This document shows positions 26,947 through 34,868 of a DNA stretch of 64,000 nucleotides, piece by piece. The notes beneath the pieces were generated by a model, which was not told where the DNA came from, did no database searches, and saw only the letters and a program-made list of their open reading frames with translations. Numbering within the stretch: the first letter of the stretch is position 1; each line of letters opens with the position of its first letter. Made by a program: the position numbers and the translations under genes. Source of the stretch: Dechloromonas sp. TW-R-39-2 (GTDB lineage: Bacteria > Pseudomonadota > Gammaproteobacteria > Burkholderiales > Rhodocyclaceae); contig NZ_CP045202.1 of the NCBI RefSeq assembly GCF_016864195.1, positions 1,085,001-1,149,000 of the forward strand, read 5' to 3'.

Positions 26947-27286
26947 TGATCCTCTGTTCGTCAAAAGCAAAAAGTCGGAAACCGGGTGTCTGGCATGAAT
27001 CAGTCGGACTGCATAAGCAGGCCTGCGGGGCTTACTATAAATCGAATGCTGCCCGGCTGTTCCAGATTTTCCGGGACCGGCTTTTCCGGCCGGAGAGCGG
27101 CCTGCCAAGCCGGTATTTCCCCGGTTTCCTGAACATCATGTATCAAGATGCGTGCCTGAATTAGTTCGGATGAATTAGTCTTTTCTGATCAATGCCTTGT
27201 CGTATTTTGTCGGCGTCGGGCTTGGTGTTCTTCGGGGCTTTCTGTCAATATTGGCAAAATTTCTTGGCTTTGATGACAAAAATGGC
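26947..27286. other. Divergent intergenic region between ccoG and the PAS/sigma-54 regulator
   Basis: About 340 bp without a convincing gene. It includes GC-rich CCGGCTTTTCCGGCCGG near 27075-27095, which may fold. I looked for a full FNR/Anr box (TTGAT-N4-ATCAA) and saw only isolated ATCAA half-sites. A TTG-initiated extension of the downstream gene from 27197 would occupy part of it. Confidence 0.4.
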
Positions 27287-28627
27287 ATGACGGCACATTT
27301 TCTCAGCGAACTGATTTCCTTCCTCGATGGCTTGCCTGAGCCGCGTATCGTGATGAATGCCGATTACCGGATCATTGCGGCAAATGCGGCGTATATCCGC
27401 GAGTTTGGTGCCGGGAAAAGCATCACCGGACGTTGCTGTTACGAGGTTTCCCATCACTTTGACGTGCCCTGCGACCAGGCGGGTGAATCGTGTCCGCTGA
27501 AACTGAGTCTGGAGGCCGGTGCGCCGCAGCGCGTCCTGCATCTGCACCACACCCCGCGCGGCGAGGAGCATGTCGATGTCCAGACCACGCCCATTCGGGA
27601 TGGTGCCGGGCAGATCGCCTATTTCGTCGAAACCATGCGTGTCGTTCGTCAGGCCAGCAGCCGGCCGGCGGCACAAGGCCTGGTCGGGCGTTCACCGGCG
27701 TTCATCGGGATGCTGGAGAAAGTCCTGCGGGTTGCCAATTCGAATGCCGCCGTCCTCCTGCTTGGTGAAACCGGTACCGGCAAGGAGCTGGTCGCCCATG
27801 CCATTCACGAGGCCAGTGCTCGAGAAGATGGGCCGTTTGTTGCGGTCGACTGTGCCGGCATGACGGAAACGCTTTTTGAAAGCGAGTTGTTCGGTTACGA
27901 AAAAGGTGCGTTTACTGGTGCGACCCATCGCAAACAGGGGCTGGTTGAGGCCGCCAGCGGCGGCACGCTGTTTCTCGATGAAATCGGTGAGTTGCCGCTT
28001 GCCTTGCAGGTCAAATTGTTGCGTCTGCTGGAGACGGGGACGTATCGCCGGGTCGGCGGGCTGGATTGGTTGCCGGTCGATTTCCGGTTGATTGCGGCGA
28101 CGCACCGTGATTTGCGGGCGATGGTGCAGGCCGAAAGTTTTCGCCGCGATCTTTATTTTCGGATCAATACCTTCCCGATTCGGACGCCGGCGCTGCACGA
28201 ACGGGCCAGTGACATTCCCTTGCTTGCTGCATCGCTGCTTGAGCGGGTCGACCGCAAGACCGGCCGGCATTTCTCGCCGGCGGCATTGGATTGGCTGAGT
28301 ACCCGACGGTACGCCGGAAATATTCGTGAGTTACGCAACCTGATCGAGCGCGCCACGCTGATGGCTGACGGTGACACGGTCGACCTGCCGCATTTGTCCG
28401 AAATGGATGACGATGTGCCGGCGGTTTTGCCGGCCAGTGGCGATGCCTTCCAGCTGGAACAGGTCGTTGCGCTAGCCGATCTTGAGCGGCGCTACCTGAC
28501 GTGGGCCAAGGCCCGGCCAGGTTTTGAACTGCCCTCGCTGGCGGAGCAGCTGGGGATCAGCCAGCGGACGCTTTACCGGAAGCTGCAGGGGGCGGCGGGG
28601 CTGGCCAGTCAAAGGGAGGCATCATGA
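27287..28627 (+). CDS. PAS-domain sigma-54-dependent transcriptional activator
   Basis: 446 aa from ATG 27287 (an in-frame TTG at 27197 would add 30 residues; neither has a clear ribosome binding site). The N-terminal PAS domain has an unusual cysteine set: [15 protein letters not shown] followed by ESCPL. A redox, metal or heme-linked signal is therefore possible. The AAA+ domain has Walker A GETGTGKE, the intact GAFTGA loop and [10 protein letters not shown]. The C-terminal Fis-type HTH is [15 protein letters not shown]. There is no REC domain, so it senses directly. Its stop overlaps the LysR start (ATGA). Confidence 0.87.
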   Translation: MTAHFLSELISFLDGLPEPRIVMNADYRIIAANAAYIREFGAGKSITGRCCYEVSHHFDVPCDQAGESCPLKLSLEAGAPQRVLHLHHTPRGEEHVDVQTTPIRDGAGQIAYFVETMRVVRQASSRPAAQGLVGRSPAFIGMLEKVLRVANSNAAVLLLGETGTGKELVAHAIHEASAREDGPFVAVDCAGMTETLFESELFGYEKGAFTGATHRKQGLVEAASGGTLFLDEIGELPLALQVKLLRLLETGTYRRVGGLDWLPVDFRLIAATHRDLRAMVQAESFRRDLYFRINTFPIRTPALHERASDIPLLAASLLERVDRKTGRHFSPAALDWLSTRRYAGNIRELRNLIERATLMADGDTVDLPHLSEMDDDVPAVLPASGDAFQLEQVVALADLERRYLTWAKARPGFELPSLAEQLGISQRTLYRKLQGAAGLASQREAS

Positions 28628-29514
28628 ATCTTGGCGATCTTGAGGTTTTTGTTCGCGCGGCAGATAGCGGCAGTCTTTCGGCTGCGGCGCGTTTCCTCGA
28701 TCTTTCTCCTGCCGTGGCCAGCGCCGCGTTGAAGCGTCTGGAGGCGTCGGTCGGCGTCGTGCTGTTGTTGCGCTCGACACGTAGCCTGCGTCTGAGCAAT
28801 GAGGGGGAGCGCTTTCTGCCCGCAGCTCGTTTGGCGCTGAATGAGCTGCGCAACGCCAGGGATCAATTGTCCGGTGCCCGGCAAGTGATTCGCGACAGCC
28901 TGCAAATTTCGCTGCCCTCCGATCTGGGGCGCAATTTGATGCTGGCCTGGCTGGACGAGTTTTTGTTGCGCTATCCCGAAGTCAGCCTGCGACTCAATTT
29001 TTCCGACCGGCTGGCGGATATCTATCGCCAGCCGGTTGATTTGGCGATTCGCTACGGTATCCCGGTCGACTCTGCGTTGGTAGCCGTTCCCTTGCTGCCG
29101 GACAATCGGCGTGTGCTTTGTGCTGCACCGGCCTATATCGCCGAGCATGGCGATTTGTCATCTCCGCTCGACTTGCCCGCACACAACTGCCTGCGCTTCC
29201 GGCTGGCCGATGAACTGCATGAGCAGTGGTCATTCAGTCGGGGAGATGAAAAAATCAATGTGGCGGTCAGCGGCAACCGGCTGGCCGACGATGGCGACGT
29301 CGTTCGTCGCTGGGCCTTGTCCGGTCAAGGGATTGCCTACAAGTCGCGCCTCGACGTGGCGCCGGATCTTGCCGCCGGCCGGCTGGTCGAGCTTTGCCCG
29401 TCATGGCAGGGCGAATTGGCACCGCTGTCGCTTGTCTGCGCCGACCGCCGCCAGCTTTCGCCAACCGTGGTCTTGCTGCGCGAGCATTTGCGACATTGCT
29501 GCCAGTCTGTTTGA
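28624..29514 (+). CDS. LysR-family transcriptional regulator
   Basis: 296 aa. The N-terminal winged HTH covers residues 1-60 ([20 protein letters not shown] and [13 protein letters not shown]). The substrate-binding domain covers about 90-290 ([33 protein letters not shown]). It resembles the CrgA/DmlR-like LysR group. The ATG overlaps the stop of the sigma-54 activator (ATGA), an unusual pairing of two regulators on one transcript. It is convergent with the next LysR gene; the two ends are 18 bp apart. Targets are unknown. Confidence 0.87.
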   Translation: MNLGDLEVFVRAADSGSLSAAARFLDLSPAVASAALKRLEASVGVVLLLRSTRSLRLSNEGERFLPAARLALNELRNARDQLSGARQVIRDSLQISLPSDLGRNLMLAWLDEFLLRYPEVSLRLNFSDRLADIYRQPVDLAIRYGIPVDSALVAVPLLPDNRRVLCAAPAYIAEHGDLSSPLDLPAHNCLRFRLADELHEQWSFSRGDEKINVAVSGNRLADDGDVVRRWALSGQGIAYKSRLDVAPDLAAGRLVELCPSWQGELAPLSLVCADRRQLSPTVVLLREHLRHCCQSV

Positions 29515-29532
29515 GGCGGTTCTGCGCCCCGC

Positions 29533-30465
29533 TCAGTCAGCTTGGTCGCCTGGCGAGCCTTCATTCATGCCGGTCTGCGCAAACCATTGTTCGAGAAACT
29601 CAACGCAGACCTTGACCTTGGCCGAGACCGAGAGTCGTGATGGATAGACCGCCCAGACATCGGCCTGCTGGAAATAGCGAGGCAGGACTGGTAGCAACTG
29701 GCCGGCTTCGATTTCACGGCGGATATCCCAGGTCGACCGCAGGATGATGCCGTGCCCGTCGATCGCCCACTGGCGGACAATTTCGCCATTGTTGGCAGAG
29801 AGCGGGCCACTCACCTTGATGGCAACCGGGCCGTCCGGCCCATCCAGTTCCCAGCGCCCGAAATCCTGATCGCGTTCGCGGATGGCAATGCAGCGATGGT
29901 TCTTCAATTCATCGAGAGATTGCGGCATTCCATAACATTCAAGATAGCTCGGTGCCGCGCACAGTACCCGCTGGTTTCGGGCAATCCGGCGTTTGATGAC
30001 GTTGCCTTCGCGGACCTGGCCGATCCGGATGTCGAGCTGAAAACCTTCATCAACCAGGTCGACCGGGCGATCAAAGAGCTCAAGCTGGATTTCTAATTGC
30101 GGGAATTGCCTGGCCAGTTGCGAGAGTGCCGGCGCCAGGCGGCTACGCCCGAAACCGGTGCTGCTGCAAATTCGCAGCAGCCCGCTCGGCGCCGCCTTCT
30201 CGCGCGAAATGGCCTCGCCCATCAGATCGACATCTTCCTGGATACGCTGGGCCCATTGATGAACGATTTCGCCCTGCGCGGTCAGTGAGACATTGCGCGT
30301 CGTGCGATGGAACAGCCGCTCCTGGACCGCGGCTTCAAGCAGGGCGATGCGCTTGCTGATGACTGCCTTGGAAACGCCCAGTTCGCGGGCGGTTTCGGCA
30401 AAACTGCGGTTGCGTGCGACGACGCAGAGCAGGCGTAGATCGTCAAGTTGAGGTTTTGCGTTCAC
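29533..30465 (-). CDS. LysR-family regulator, DmlR-like
   Basis: 310 aa from GTG 30465. The HTH is in residues 1-62 (RNRSFAETARELGVSKAVI, SKRIALLEA), followed by a type-2 periplasmic-binding effector domain (LELFDRPVDLVDEGFQLDI, RVLCAAPSYLE). It is divergent from the D-malate dehydrogenase gene across 100 bp, the same arrangement as dmlR/dmlA in E. coli, so activation of that gene by D-malate or a related diacid is the likely role. The 100-bp gap is AT-rich and holds TATAAG-type boxes, but no operator was assigned. Confidence 0.87.
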   Translation of the reverse strand: MNAKPQLDDLRLLCVVARNRSFAETARELGVSKAVISKRIALLEAAVQERLFHRTTRNVSLTAQGEIVHQWAQRIQEDVDLMGEAISREKAAPSGLLRICSSTGFGRSRLAPALSQLARQFPQLEIQLELFDRPVDLVDEGFQLDIRIGQVREGNVIKRRIARNQRVLCAAPSYLECYGMPQSLDELKNHRCIAIRERDQDFGRWELDGPDGPVAIKVSGPLSANNGEIVRQWAIDGHGIILRSTWDIRREIEAGQLLPVLPRYFQQADVWAVYPSRLSVSAKVKVCVEFLEQWFAQTGMNEGSPGDQAD

Positions 30466-30565
30466 GAATCGTATCCACGGAATTCACATTGGCACTAATT
30501 GTAAATATTTTCGTGGCCTATAAGCTGACTGCCATAGAGTTTTGCTTAGGGCAGAGGAAATCGAC

Positions 30566-31654
30566 ATGCAGCACAAAATCGCGGTGATCGCCGGTGATGG
30601 TATCGGTCAGGAAGTCATGCCCGAAGGGCTGCGCGTTCTTCAGGTAGCGGCCCAAAAGTTCGCAATCGATCTTGAATTCACGACGTTCGAGTGGGCCAAC
30701 TGCGACTATTACCTGCAGCACGGCAAGATGATGCCGGACGACTGGTTCGAGCAGCTGAAAGGCTTCGATGCCATCTATTTCGGCGCAGTCGGCTGGCCGG
30801 CCACCGTGCCTGATCATGTTTCGCTGTGGGGCTCGCTGATCAAGTTCCGGCGCGACTTCGACCAGTACGTCAATCTGCGTCCGGTGCGCCTGATGCCGGG
30901 TGTGCCCTGCCCGTTGGCCAACAAGAAGGTGGGTGACATCGACTTCTTCGTCGTTCGGGAGAATACCGAAGGCGAGTATTCCTCGGTCGGTGGCCGTCTG
31001 TTTGAAGGGACGGAGCGTGAGACCGTTTTGCAGGAGTCGATTTTCACCCGCAAGGGTGTCGACCGCATCCTTCGCTTCGCCTTTGATCTGGCGCAGTCGC
31101 GCCCCAAGAGACACCTGACCTCGGCGACCAAGTCGAACGGCATCGCGATCAGCATGCCCTACTGGGATGAGCGGGTCGAAACGATGGCCAAGGACTATGC
31201 CGATGTGCGTTGGGACAAATATCACATCGATATCCTGACGGCCCGCTTCGTGCTGAGTCCCGAACGCTTCGATGTCGTTGTCGCCTCCAACCTGTTCGGC
31301 GATATCCTGTCCGACCTGGGGCCGGCGTGTACCGGGACCATCGGTATCGCACCGTCGGCCAACCTTAATCCGGAGCGGACTTTTCCATCGCTGTTCGAGC
31401 CGGTGCACGGCTCGGCGCCAGATATCTCCGGGCAGGGAGTTGCCAATCCGATCGCCATGATCTGGTCCGGAGCGATGATGCTCGACTTTCTCGGTAATGG
31501 CGATGTCCGCTACAAGGCGGCTCACGATGCGATGGTCAAGGCGATCGAAACTGTCCTGGTCGACGGCCCGCGAACCCCGGATATGGGTGGCACGGCAAGT
31601 ACCACCGAAGCGGGGCAGGCGATTGCCCGGGCGCTGGAATCCCTTGTCCCCTGA
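30566..31654 (+). CDS. dmlA: D-malate / tartrate dehydrogenase (isocitrate/isopropylmalate dehydrogenase family)
   Basis: 362 aa. Beta-decarboxylating dehydrogenase signatures are clear: IAGDGIGQEVMPEG at the start, IKFRRDFDQYVNLRPVR, VVRENTEGEYSS and ASNLFGDILSDLGPA as the metal-binding aspartates. LFEPVHGSAPDI is the cofactor loop. The YFGAVGWP segment and overall similarity point to DmlA/TtuC, which oxidise D-malate or tartrate with NAD and Mn2+. GAGGAAA precedes ATG 30566; the open frame starts eight codons earlier. It is divergent from a DmlR-like regulator and followed by a permease. Confidence 0.92.
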   Translation: MQHKIAVIAGDGIGQEVMPEGLRVLQVAAQKFAIDLEFTTFEWANCDYYLQHGKMMPDDWFEQLKGFDAIYFGAVGWPATVPDHVSLWGSLIKFRRDFDQYVNLRPVRLMPGVPCPLANKKVGDIDFFVVRENTEGEYSSVGGRLFEGTERETVLQESIFTRKGVDRILRFAFDLAQSRPKRHLTSATKSNGIAISMPYWDERVETMAKDYADVRWDKYHIDILTARFVLSPERFDVVVASNLFGDILSDLGPACTGTIGIAPSANLNPERTFPSLFEPVHGSAPDISGQGVANPIAMIWSGAMMLDFLGNGDVRYKAAHDAMVKAIETVLVDGPRTPDMGGTASTTEAGQAIARALESLVP

Positions 31655-31683
31655 TCAACCCGTTTTTTCCGGAAAGTCCGACC

Positions 31684-32457
31684 GTGCACCTGCTGGCGAT
31701 TCCTGAACTGCTCACCATGCTTGCCCTTGGGGCTGCGCTAGGCTTTTTTGGCGGCCTGTTCGGCATTGGCGGCGGGATCATCGCCATCCCGTTTCTCGGC
31801 TTGGCGCTGGGTATGGCGCAGGCGCTGGCCCAAGGAACATCGCTGGCGATGATGGTACCCATCCTGCTCGTTGGCTGGTGGCGCTACACGCGCCGTCACC
31901 CGGTGCCCTGGCGGATCGCCGCCCAAATCGGCATCCTGGCTTCGTTGACGACCTGGCTGGTCGCTTATGTGGCCACCAGTCTGAATTCCGAAGTTTTGCG
32001 CAGTGTGTTTGCCGTTTTCCTGATCGTTCTGGCGCTACGTATGCTGGCCAAACGAAAACTCCCGGTCGGAGAGGAAGGCCGGGCTTGTCTCGATTCTCGC
32101 TGGATGCCGCTGGTCGGTCTGCTCGGCGGCGCCTGCATGGGCTTGCTCGGGGTAGGTGGCGGCTTGGTCGCGACGCCTTTTTTCACCGGCGTTTTCGGGC
32201 AGCGACAAAGCGTGGCACAAAGCCTTTCGCTGGCGCTGGTGACGCCGTGTTCGATGGTCGCCCTGATGACTTACGGCAGTGCGCAGCAGGTTGATTGGTC
32301 AGTCGGCCTGCCTCTGGCCATTGGTGGCTTATTGACCGTTTCAAGCGGCGTCGCGATGGCGCATCGCCTGCCGGAGCGGACCATGAAACTGGCCTTTGCG
32401 TGGATGATTCTGATCACGGCGCTCTGGCTTTTGCTCAAGCCCGTACTTCTCGGCTAA
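31684..32457 (+). CDS. TauE/SafE-family membrane permease
   Basis: 257 aa integral membrane protein with about eight hydrophobic segments and the two internal repeats typical of TauE/SafE (formerly DUF81): GFFGGLFGIGGGIIAIP near residue 20 and GACMGLLGVGGGLVATP near 150. GTG start, 30 bp after dmlA and on the same strand, so possibly co-transcribed. Family members export sulfite, sulfoacetate or organic anions. An organic-acid link is suggested only by the neighbour. The accessory region begins right after its stop. Confidence 0.88.
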   Translation: MHLLAIPELLTMLALGAALGFFGGLFGIGGGIIAIPFLGLALGMAQALAQGTSLAMMVPILLVGWWRYTRRHPVPWRIAAQIGILASLTTWLVAYVATSLNSEVLRSVFAVFLIVLALRMLAKRKLPVGEEGRACLDSRWMPLVGLLGGACMGLLGVGGGLVATPFFTGVFGQRQSVAQSLSLALVTPCSMVALMTYGSAQQVDWSVGLPLAIGGLLTVSSGVAMAHRLPERTMKLAFAWMILITALWLLLKPVLLG

Positions 32458-32489
32458 TTTTCACAAACAATGCGGGGTGATCGGGCGTT

Positions 32490-32773
32490 GAGCGGAAGGG
32501 GGCTGAAAGCACAATACGGCAAGGCCATGTGTATGACCCACTGGCTGGTGATGAGCGCCGCAAGATAAAAAGAACTCATCTAGGTCTTCCGGGAGGGATA
32601 TGGAGATCATCTCCGAAAGTGACCTCTACAAGCTCATCATGAGGAGTGACAAGCCCCAAGCTAAAGCATTCCAGGATTGGGGCGCTAATGAGGTCCTCCC
32701 CAGCATCCGCAAGACAGGTGCCTACGTTGTCGGTCAGATGCCCCTGGTGGCCGGATTGTGCCCTACGCGGTAA
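32490..32773 (+). pseudogene. Frameshifted Bro-N (phage antirepressor) remnant
   Basis: From ATG 32600 the frame gives ISESDLYKLIMRSDKPQAKA and then VLPSIRKTGAYV, the second half of a Bro-N DNA-binding domain, and stops at 32773. The preceding half (YDPLAGDERRKIKRTHLGLP, 32532-32591) is in another frame. Inserting one base near 32592-32596 would join them. The true start is not visible upstream and the C-terminal domain is lost. Frameshift plus truncation mark it as a decayed prophage gene. Confidence 0.7.
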
Positions 32774-32877
32774 TGAAAGCTGGCCTTGCTCGGAAAATGA
32801 GAGCCTATCCCCTTTGGTCCGGTGTGTTGCTCATTTTGATACGGAGCGGTAAGCACCCATAAAAAATCCTATGGCGA

Positions 32878-33141
32878 TCACTTACTCTCTCTAAATGCAT
32901 ACCCAGATATGACAGCAATGGTCACCAAAAATATTGTTTGAAGGAGCAATCTGACCATATCAACCCGCGTAGTAAACCCGCAGTTATTTGGATTGTTATA
33001 ACAAACGGGAAAATCAAAGATAAATGCATATCCCTTTTGGACAACATGGTTTGCATCCATAAGGCCAAGCATCTCGTAAGGAGGATAAATAACCATCCCC
33101 ACAATTATTCCGAATGCAATCTTCAGGATCACTCGATTCAT
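32878..33141 (-). CDS. Hypothetical small membrane protein
   Basis: 87 aa, not recognised. Two hydrophobic helices are visible (about 5-27 and 63-82), with a short loop between them containing two cysteines (VCYNNPNNCGF), so the loop could be disulfide-bonded if periplasmic. The ATG overlaps the stop of the 122-aa gene upstream (ATGA), which supports real translation and a joint function. Base composition is AT-rich compared with the core genes. No family assigned. Confidence 0.6.
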   Translation of the reverse strand: MNRVILKIAFGIIVGMVIYPPYEMLGLMDANHVVQKGYAFIFDFPVCYNNPNNCGFTTRVDMVRLLLQTIFLVTIAVISGYAFRESK

Positions 33142-33506
33142 GCGGAGTCCACGTTGTTGTCTATAAATCGGTTGAGAACGCGATAAGAGCTAGCTCTATT
33201 TAACTTTGATACATTGTGATTAATTAGATGCCGAACGCGCTCACTTGTCATTTCAGCGCCGCGACAAGAATAAATTTCGTACTGTAGAAATTGTGTAGAT
33301 AACTTGGAAGTCGGATTGGCAATCAAGTGTTGTTTGTAAAGAAGCACTAGGTCAGCGACGTGTTCGCAAAAGCTTGTTGAGTAAGTTGTGGCGAAGTTTA
33401 CCCTACCAATATTTAAGGGGCTTATTCCCGTCGTGCCAATAAGCACACACTCGTTCAAGAGTGCTTGCTCGTAACGATTAAAGGTGGATGACAAGAGGAA
33501 ATCCAT
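33138..33506 (-). CDS. Hypothetical protein (122 aa)
   Basis: 122 aa, no signal peptide or membrane segment, probably mostly helical and cytosolic, with a basic C-terminal third (SERVRHLINHNVSKLNRASS). Not recognised. It is coupled to the membrane protein downstream by ATGA and lies 18 bp after the lipoprotein gene on the same strand, suggesting a three-gene cassette. A pairing of a soluble protein with a two-helix membrane protein would fit an effector/immunity or phage-exclusion unit, but nothing in the sequence proves that. Confidence 0.55.
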   Translation of the reverse strand: MDFLLSSTFNRYEQALLNECVLIGTTGISPLNIGRVNFATTYSTSFCEHVADLVLLYKQHLIANPTSKLSTQFLQYEIYSCRGAEMTSERVRHLINHNVSKLNRASSYRVLNRFIDNNVDSA

Positions 33507-33524
33507 TGACGTGGCCCGTTGTTC

Positions 33525-33983
33525 CTATTGGCTCTTTGCAGGGACAGGATTCAAGCCAAGCTTAGCCATCATTTCAGCTACCAACTCCTTTGAAACTGCC
33601 TCTCCTCTGTTCCAGGTGTGGAAGAAGGAGTCTTTCCACCTACCAGAGACCATCAGCTGCCCCGTCTGAGCATTGTAAAGATTGATGGTGATGGACTGCA
33701 TGTACATGGCTAAGTCCCATCTCCAGACATCCAGATAGGTAACAACAGCGTCAGCGTTGTCCGTCTTAAGAACCCCCGCAGGAACCCCTCCAGCCGTTGC
33801 TACGCCTTGCACCATAAACGCATCGGAGACATACCCTGTTACTTCGGGTGAGTTGCCATCCATCGGGGAGAGTGAAACGCTACGAAGCGGAGAGGGGACC
33901 GGAGCATCAAAACGGGTCACTGTGGAGGAGCCGCCGCATCCGGCCAGTACCAGGAGAAGTCCTGCAATTGCTACGAGTTTCAT
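33525..33983 (-). CDS. Hypothetical lipoprotein
   Basis: 152 aa. An N-terminal lipoprotein signal has lipobox LAGC with the acylated Cys at residue 16 (KLVAIAGLLLVLAGCGGSS), so it should sit in the outer or inner membrane facing the periplasm. The mature part is compact with a WRWDLAMYMQSITINLYN beta-like segment and MVSGRWKDSFFHTW. No family recognised with confidence; the pattern is reminiscent of small outer-membrane lipoproteins with DUF4136-like folds. First gene of the minus-strand cassette. Confidence 0.7.
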   Translation of the reverse strand: MKLVAIAGLLLVLAGCGGSSTVTRFDAPVPSPLRSVSLSPMDGNSPEVTGYVSDAFMVQGVATAGGVPAGVLKTDNADAVVTYLDVWRWDLAMYMQSITINLYNAQTGQLMVSGRWKDSFFHTWNRGEAVSKELVAEMMAKLGLNPVPAKSQ

Positions 33984-34110
33984 GTTTGCTTAATTTAATA
34001 TGTTTAGCATAGAGGATAGCACCCAATCGACATAAGTACCAATGCCGGCCTTCTGTTGTCTAGCAATGGTTTTCGGCATTCTTTGGTGCCACTAAAGACT
34101 TCGCTACGCA

Positions 34111-34485
34111 GTGGCTCCAGGCGAAGCCAACGGCCTCCCCATCGTCTTCCGTGAGGATGGCTATATGAACATGACCACGGTGGCTGCTCAGTACGGTAAG
34201 CGCCCGGCAAAGTTCCTTGAGCTTTCTGGCGCTAACGAGTACATGGAAGCCTTAGCTCAAATTCTTAATATCCGAAAATCGGACATTTGGATTTCCAAGA
34301 GGGGTAAAGGCGGCGGCACCCTCCAGCCCCCGAAGATGGTGGTGAGGTTTGCTCAATGGCTGGATGTCCGCTTCACTGTGTGGTGTGACCTGATGATCGA
34401 CTACATCCTCCAGGGCAACATTCAGACATCTGTGGTTGTACCTACGGAGGAGGCTGTAGCTGTAGCACTACCTCTGGTTGCTTAA
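34111..34485 (+). CDS. KilA-N domain protein (short, possibly truncated phage protein)
   Basis: 124 aa from GTG 34111. The KilA-N DNA-binding fold is clear: REDGYMNMTTVAAQYGKRPA, KFLELSGANEYMEAL, then SKRGKGGGTLQPPKMVVRF and AQWLDVRFTVWCDLMID. Only about 25 residues follow, whereas phage KilA-N proteins usually carry a second domain. The start is not supported by a ribosome binding site and an in-frame stop lies at 34093, so both ends may be eroded. It likely belongs to the same former prophage as the Bro-N remnant. Confidence 0.65.
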   Translation: MAPGEANGLPIVFREDGYMNMTTVAAQYGKRPAKFLELSGANEYMEALAQILNIRKSDIWISKRGKGGGTLQPPKMVVRFAQWLDVRFTVWCDLMIDYILQGNIQTSVVVPTEEAVAVALPLVA

Positions 34486-34644
34486 GATTTGTTAAAAATC
34501 ATTTTATAACAGTTGCTTACATGAATTTTTGTGGGTAAAAACCACCTGTGGCATTTAGGGGGTGCGGGGGGGATTTTCCGCAGCTCTCTTGCCCCCTGGG
34601 AGCATCTTATAAATCATGTACTCCGCGAGGCGGTTGCTTGTGCG

Positions 34645-34676
34645 TGATCACACTCTGATCACACTGGATGTGATCA
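34645..34676. repeat. TGATCACACT direct repeat with an inverted partner
   Basis: TGATCACACT at 34645-34654 and again at 34656-34665, then the inverted copy of its core, TGTGATCA, at 34669-34676. The spacing of 11 bp between direct copies is one helical turn, as expected for a protein-binding array. Confidence 0.6.
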
Positions 34677-34693
34677 ATATTGAGTCAGGCAGT

Positions 34694-34730
34694 AAAAAGG
34701 ATCAGTTGGTGTGTGGTTTAACTCACTGAT
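34694..34730 (-). terminator. Possible terminator downstream of tRNA-Ala
   Basis: On the minus strand ATCAGT (34730-34725) pairs with ACTGAT (34706-34701) around an 18-nt loop, followed by CC and TTTTT (34698-34694). The stem is short, so confidence is moderate. Confidence 0.4.
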
Positions 34731-34745
34731 TCTTAAGGTTTCCGT

Positions 34746-34821
<76 letters not shown>

Positions 34822-34823
34822 GA

Positions 34824-34860
34824 CGTCTGAAAATTCTATCTCAGACGCGTGGCCGATCAA
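34824..34860 (-). promoter_or_regulatory. Promoter of tRNA-Ala with a flanking inverted repeat
   Basis: On the minus strand: TTGATC (34860-34855), a 16-bp spacer and TAGAAT (34838-34833), ending about 12 bases before the tRNA. A perfect 7-bp inverted repeat CGTCTGA / TCAGACG (34824-34830 with 34841-34847) brackets the -10 element. Confidence 0.55.
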
Positions 34861-34868
34861 AGTGGCAT

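Larger units (their letters stand above)
34486..34744. other. Non-coding stretch between KilA-N gene and tRNA-Ala
   Basis: About 260 bp with no supported gene. It begins AT-rich, has a G-run near 34558-34572, then the TGATCACACT repeat cluster (34645-34676) and a hairpin with a T-run serving tRNA-Ala. Confidence 0.5.
32458..34745. other. Accessory island against the 3' end of tRNA-Ala
   Basis: The stretch is visibly richer in A+T than its neighbours and contains only accessory genes: a broken Bro-N antirepressor, a three-gene minus-strand cassette, a KilA-N protein and short repeats. Its right end abuts the CCA end of tRNA-Ala(CGC), the usual insertion point for integrative elements. I found no integrase and no second copy of the tRNA 3' end near 32458, so the element is either degraded or bounded differently. 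Confidence 0.6.

Noticed and set aside
26947..27286. FNR/Anr box for ccoG
   Set aside because: Only single ATCAA half-sites are visible; no TTGAT-N4-ATCAA palindrome.
32458..32600. Direct-repeat attachment site matching the tRNA-Ala 3' end
   Set aside because: I compared the last bases of the tRNA with the left edge of the island and found no convincing second copy.
32646..32852. 68-codon plus-strand open frame overlapping the Bro-N remnant
   Set aside because: It reads the remnant in a wrong frame and shows no protein-like features.
34004..34210. 68-codon minus-strand open frame opposite the KilA-N start
   Set aside because: No ribosome binding site, Arg/Ser/Cys-rich product, and it is antisense to the KilA-N domain.
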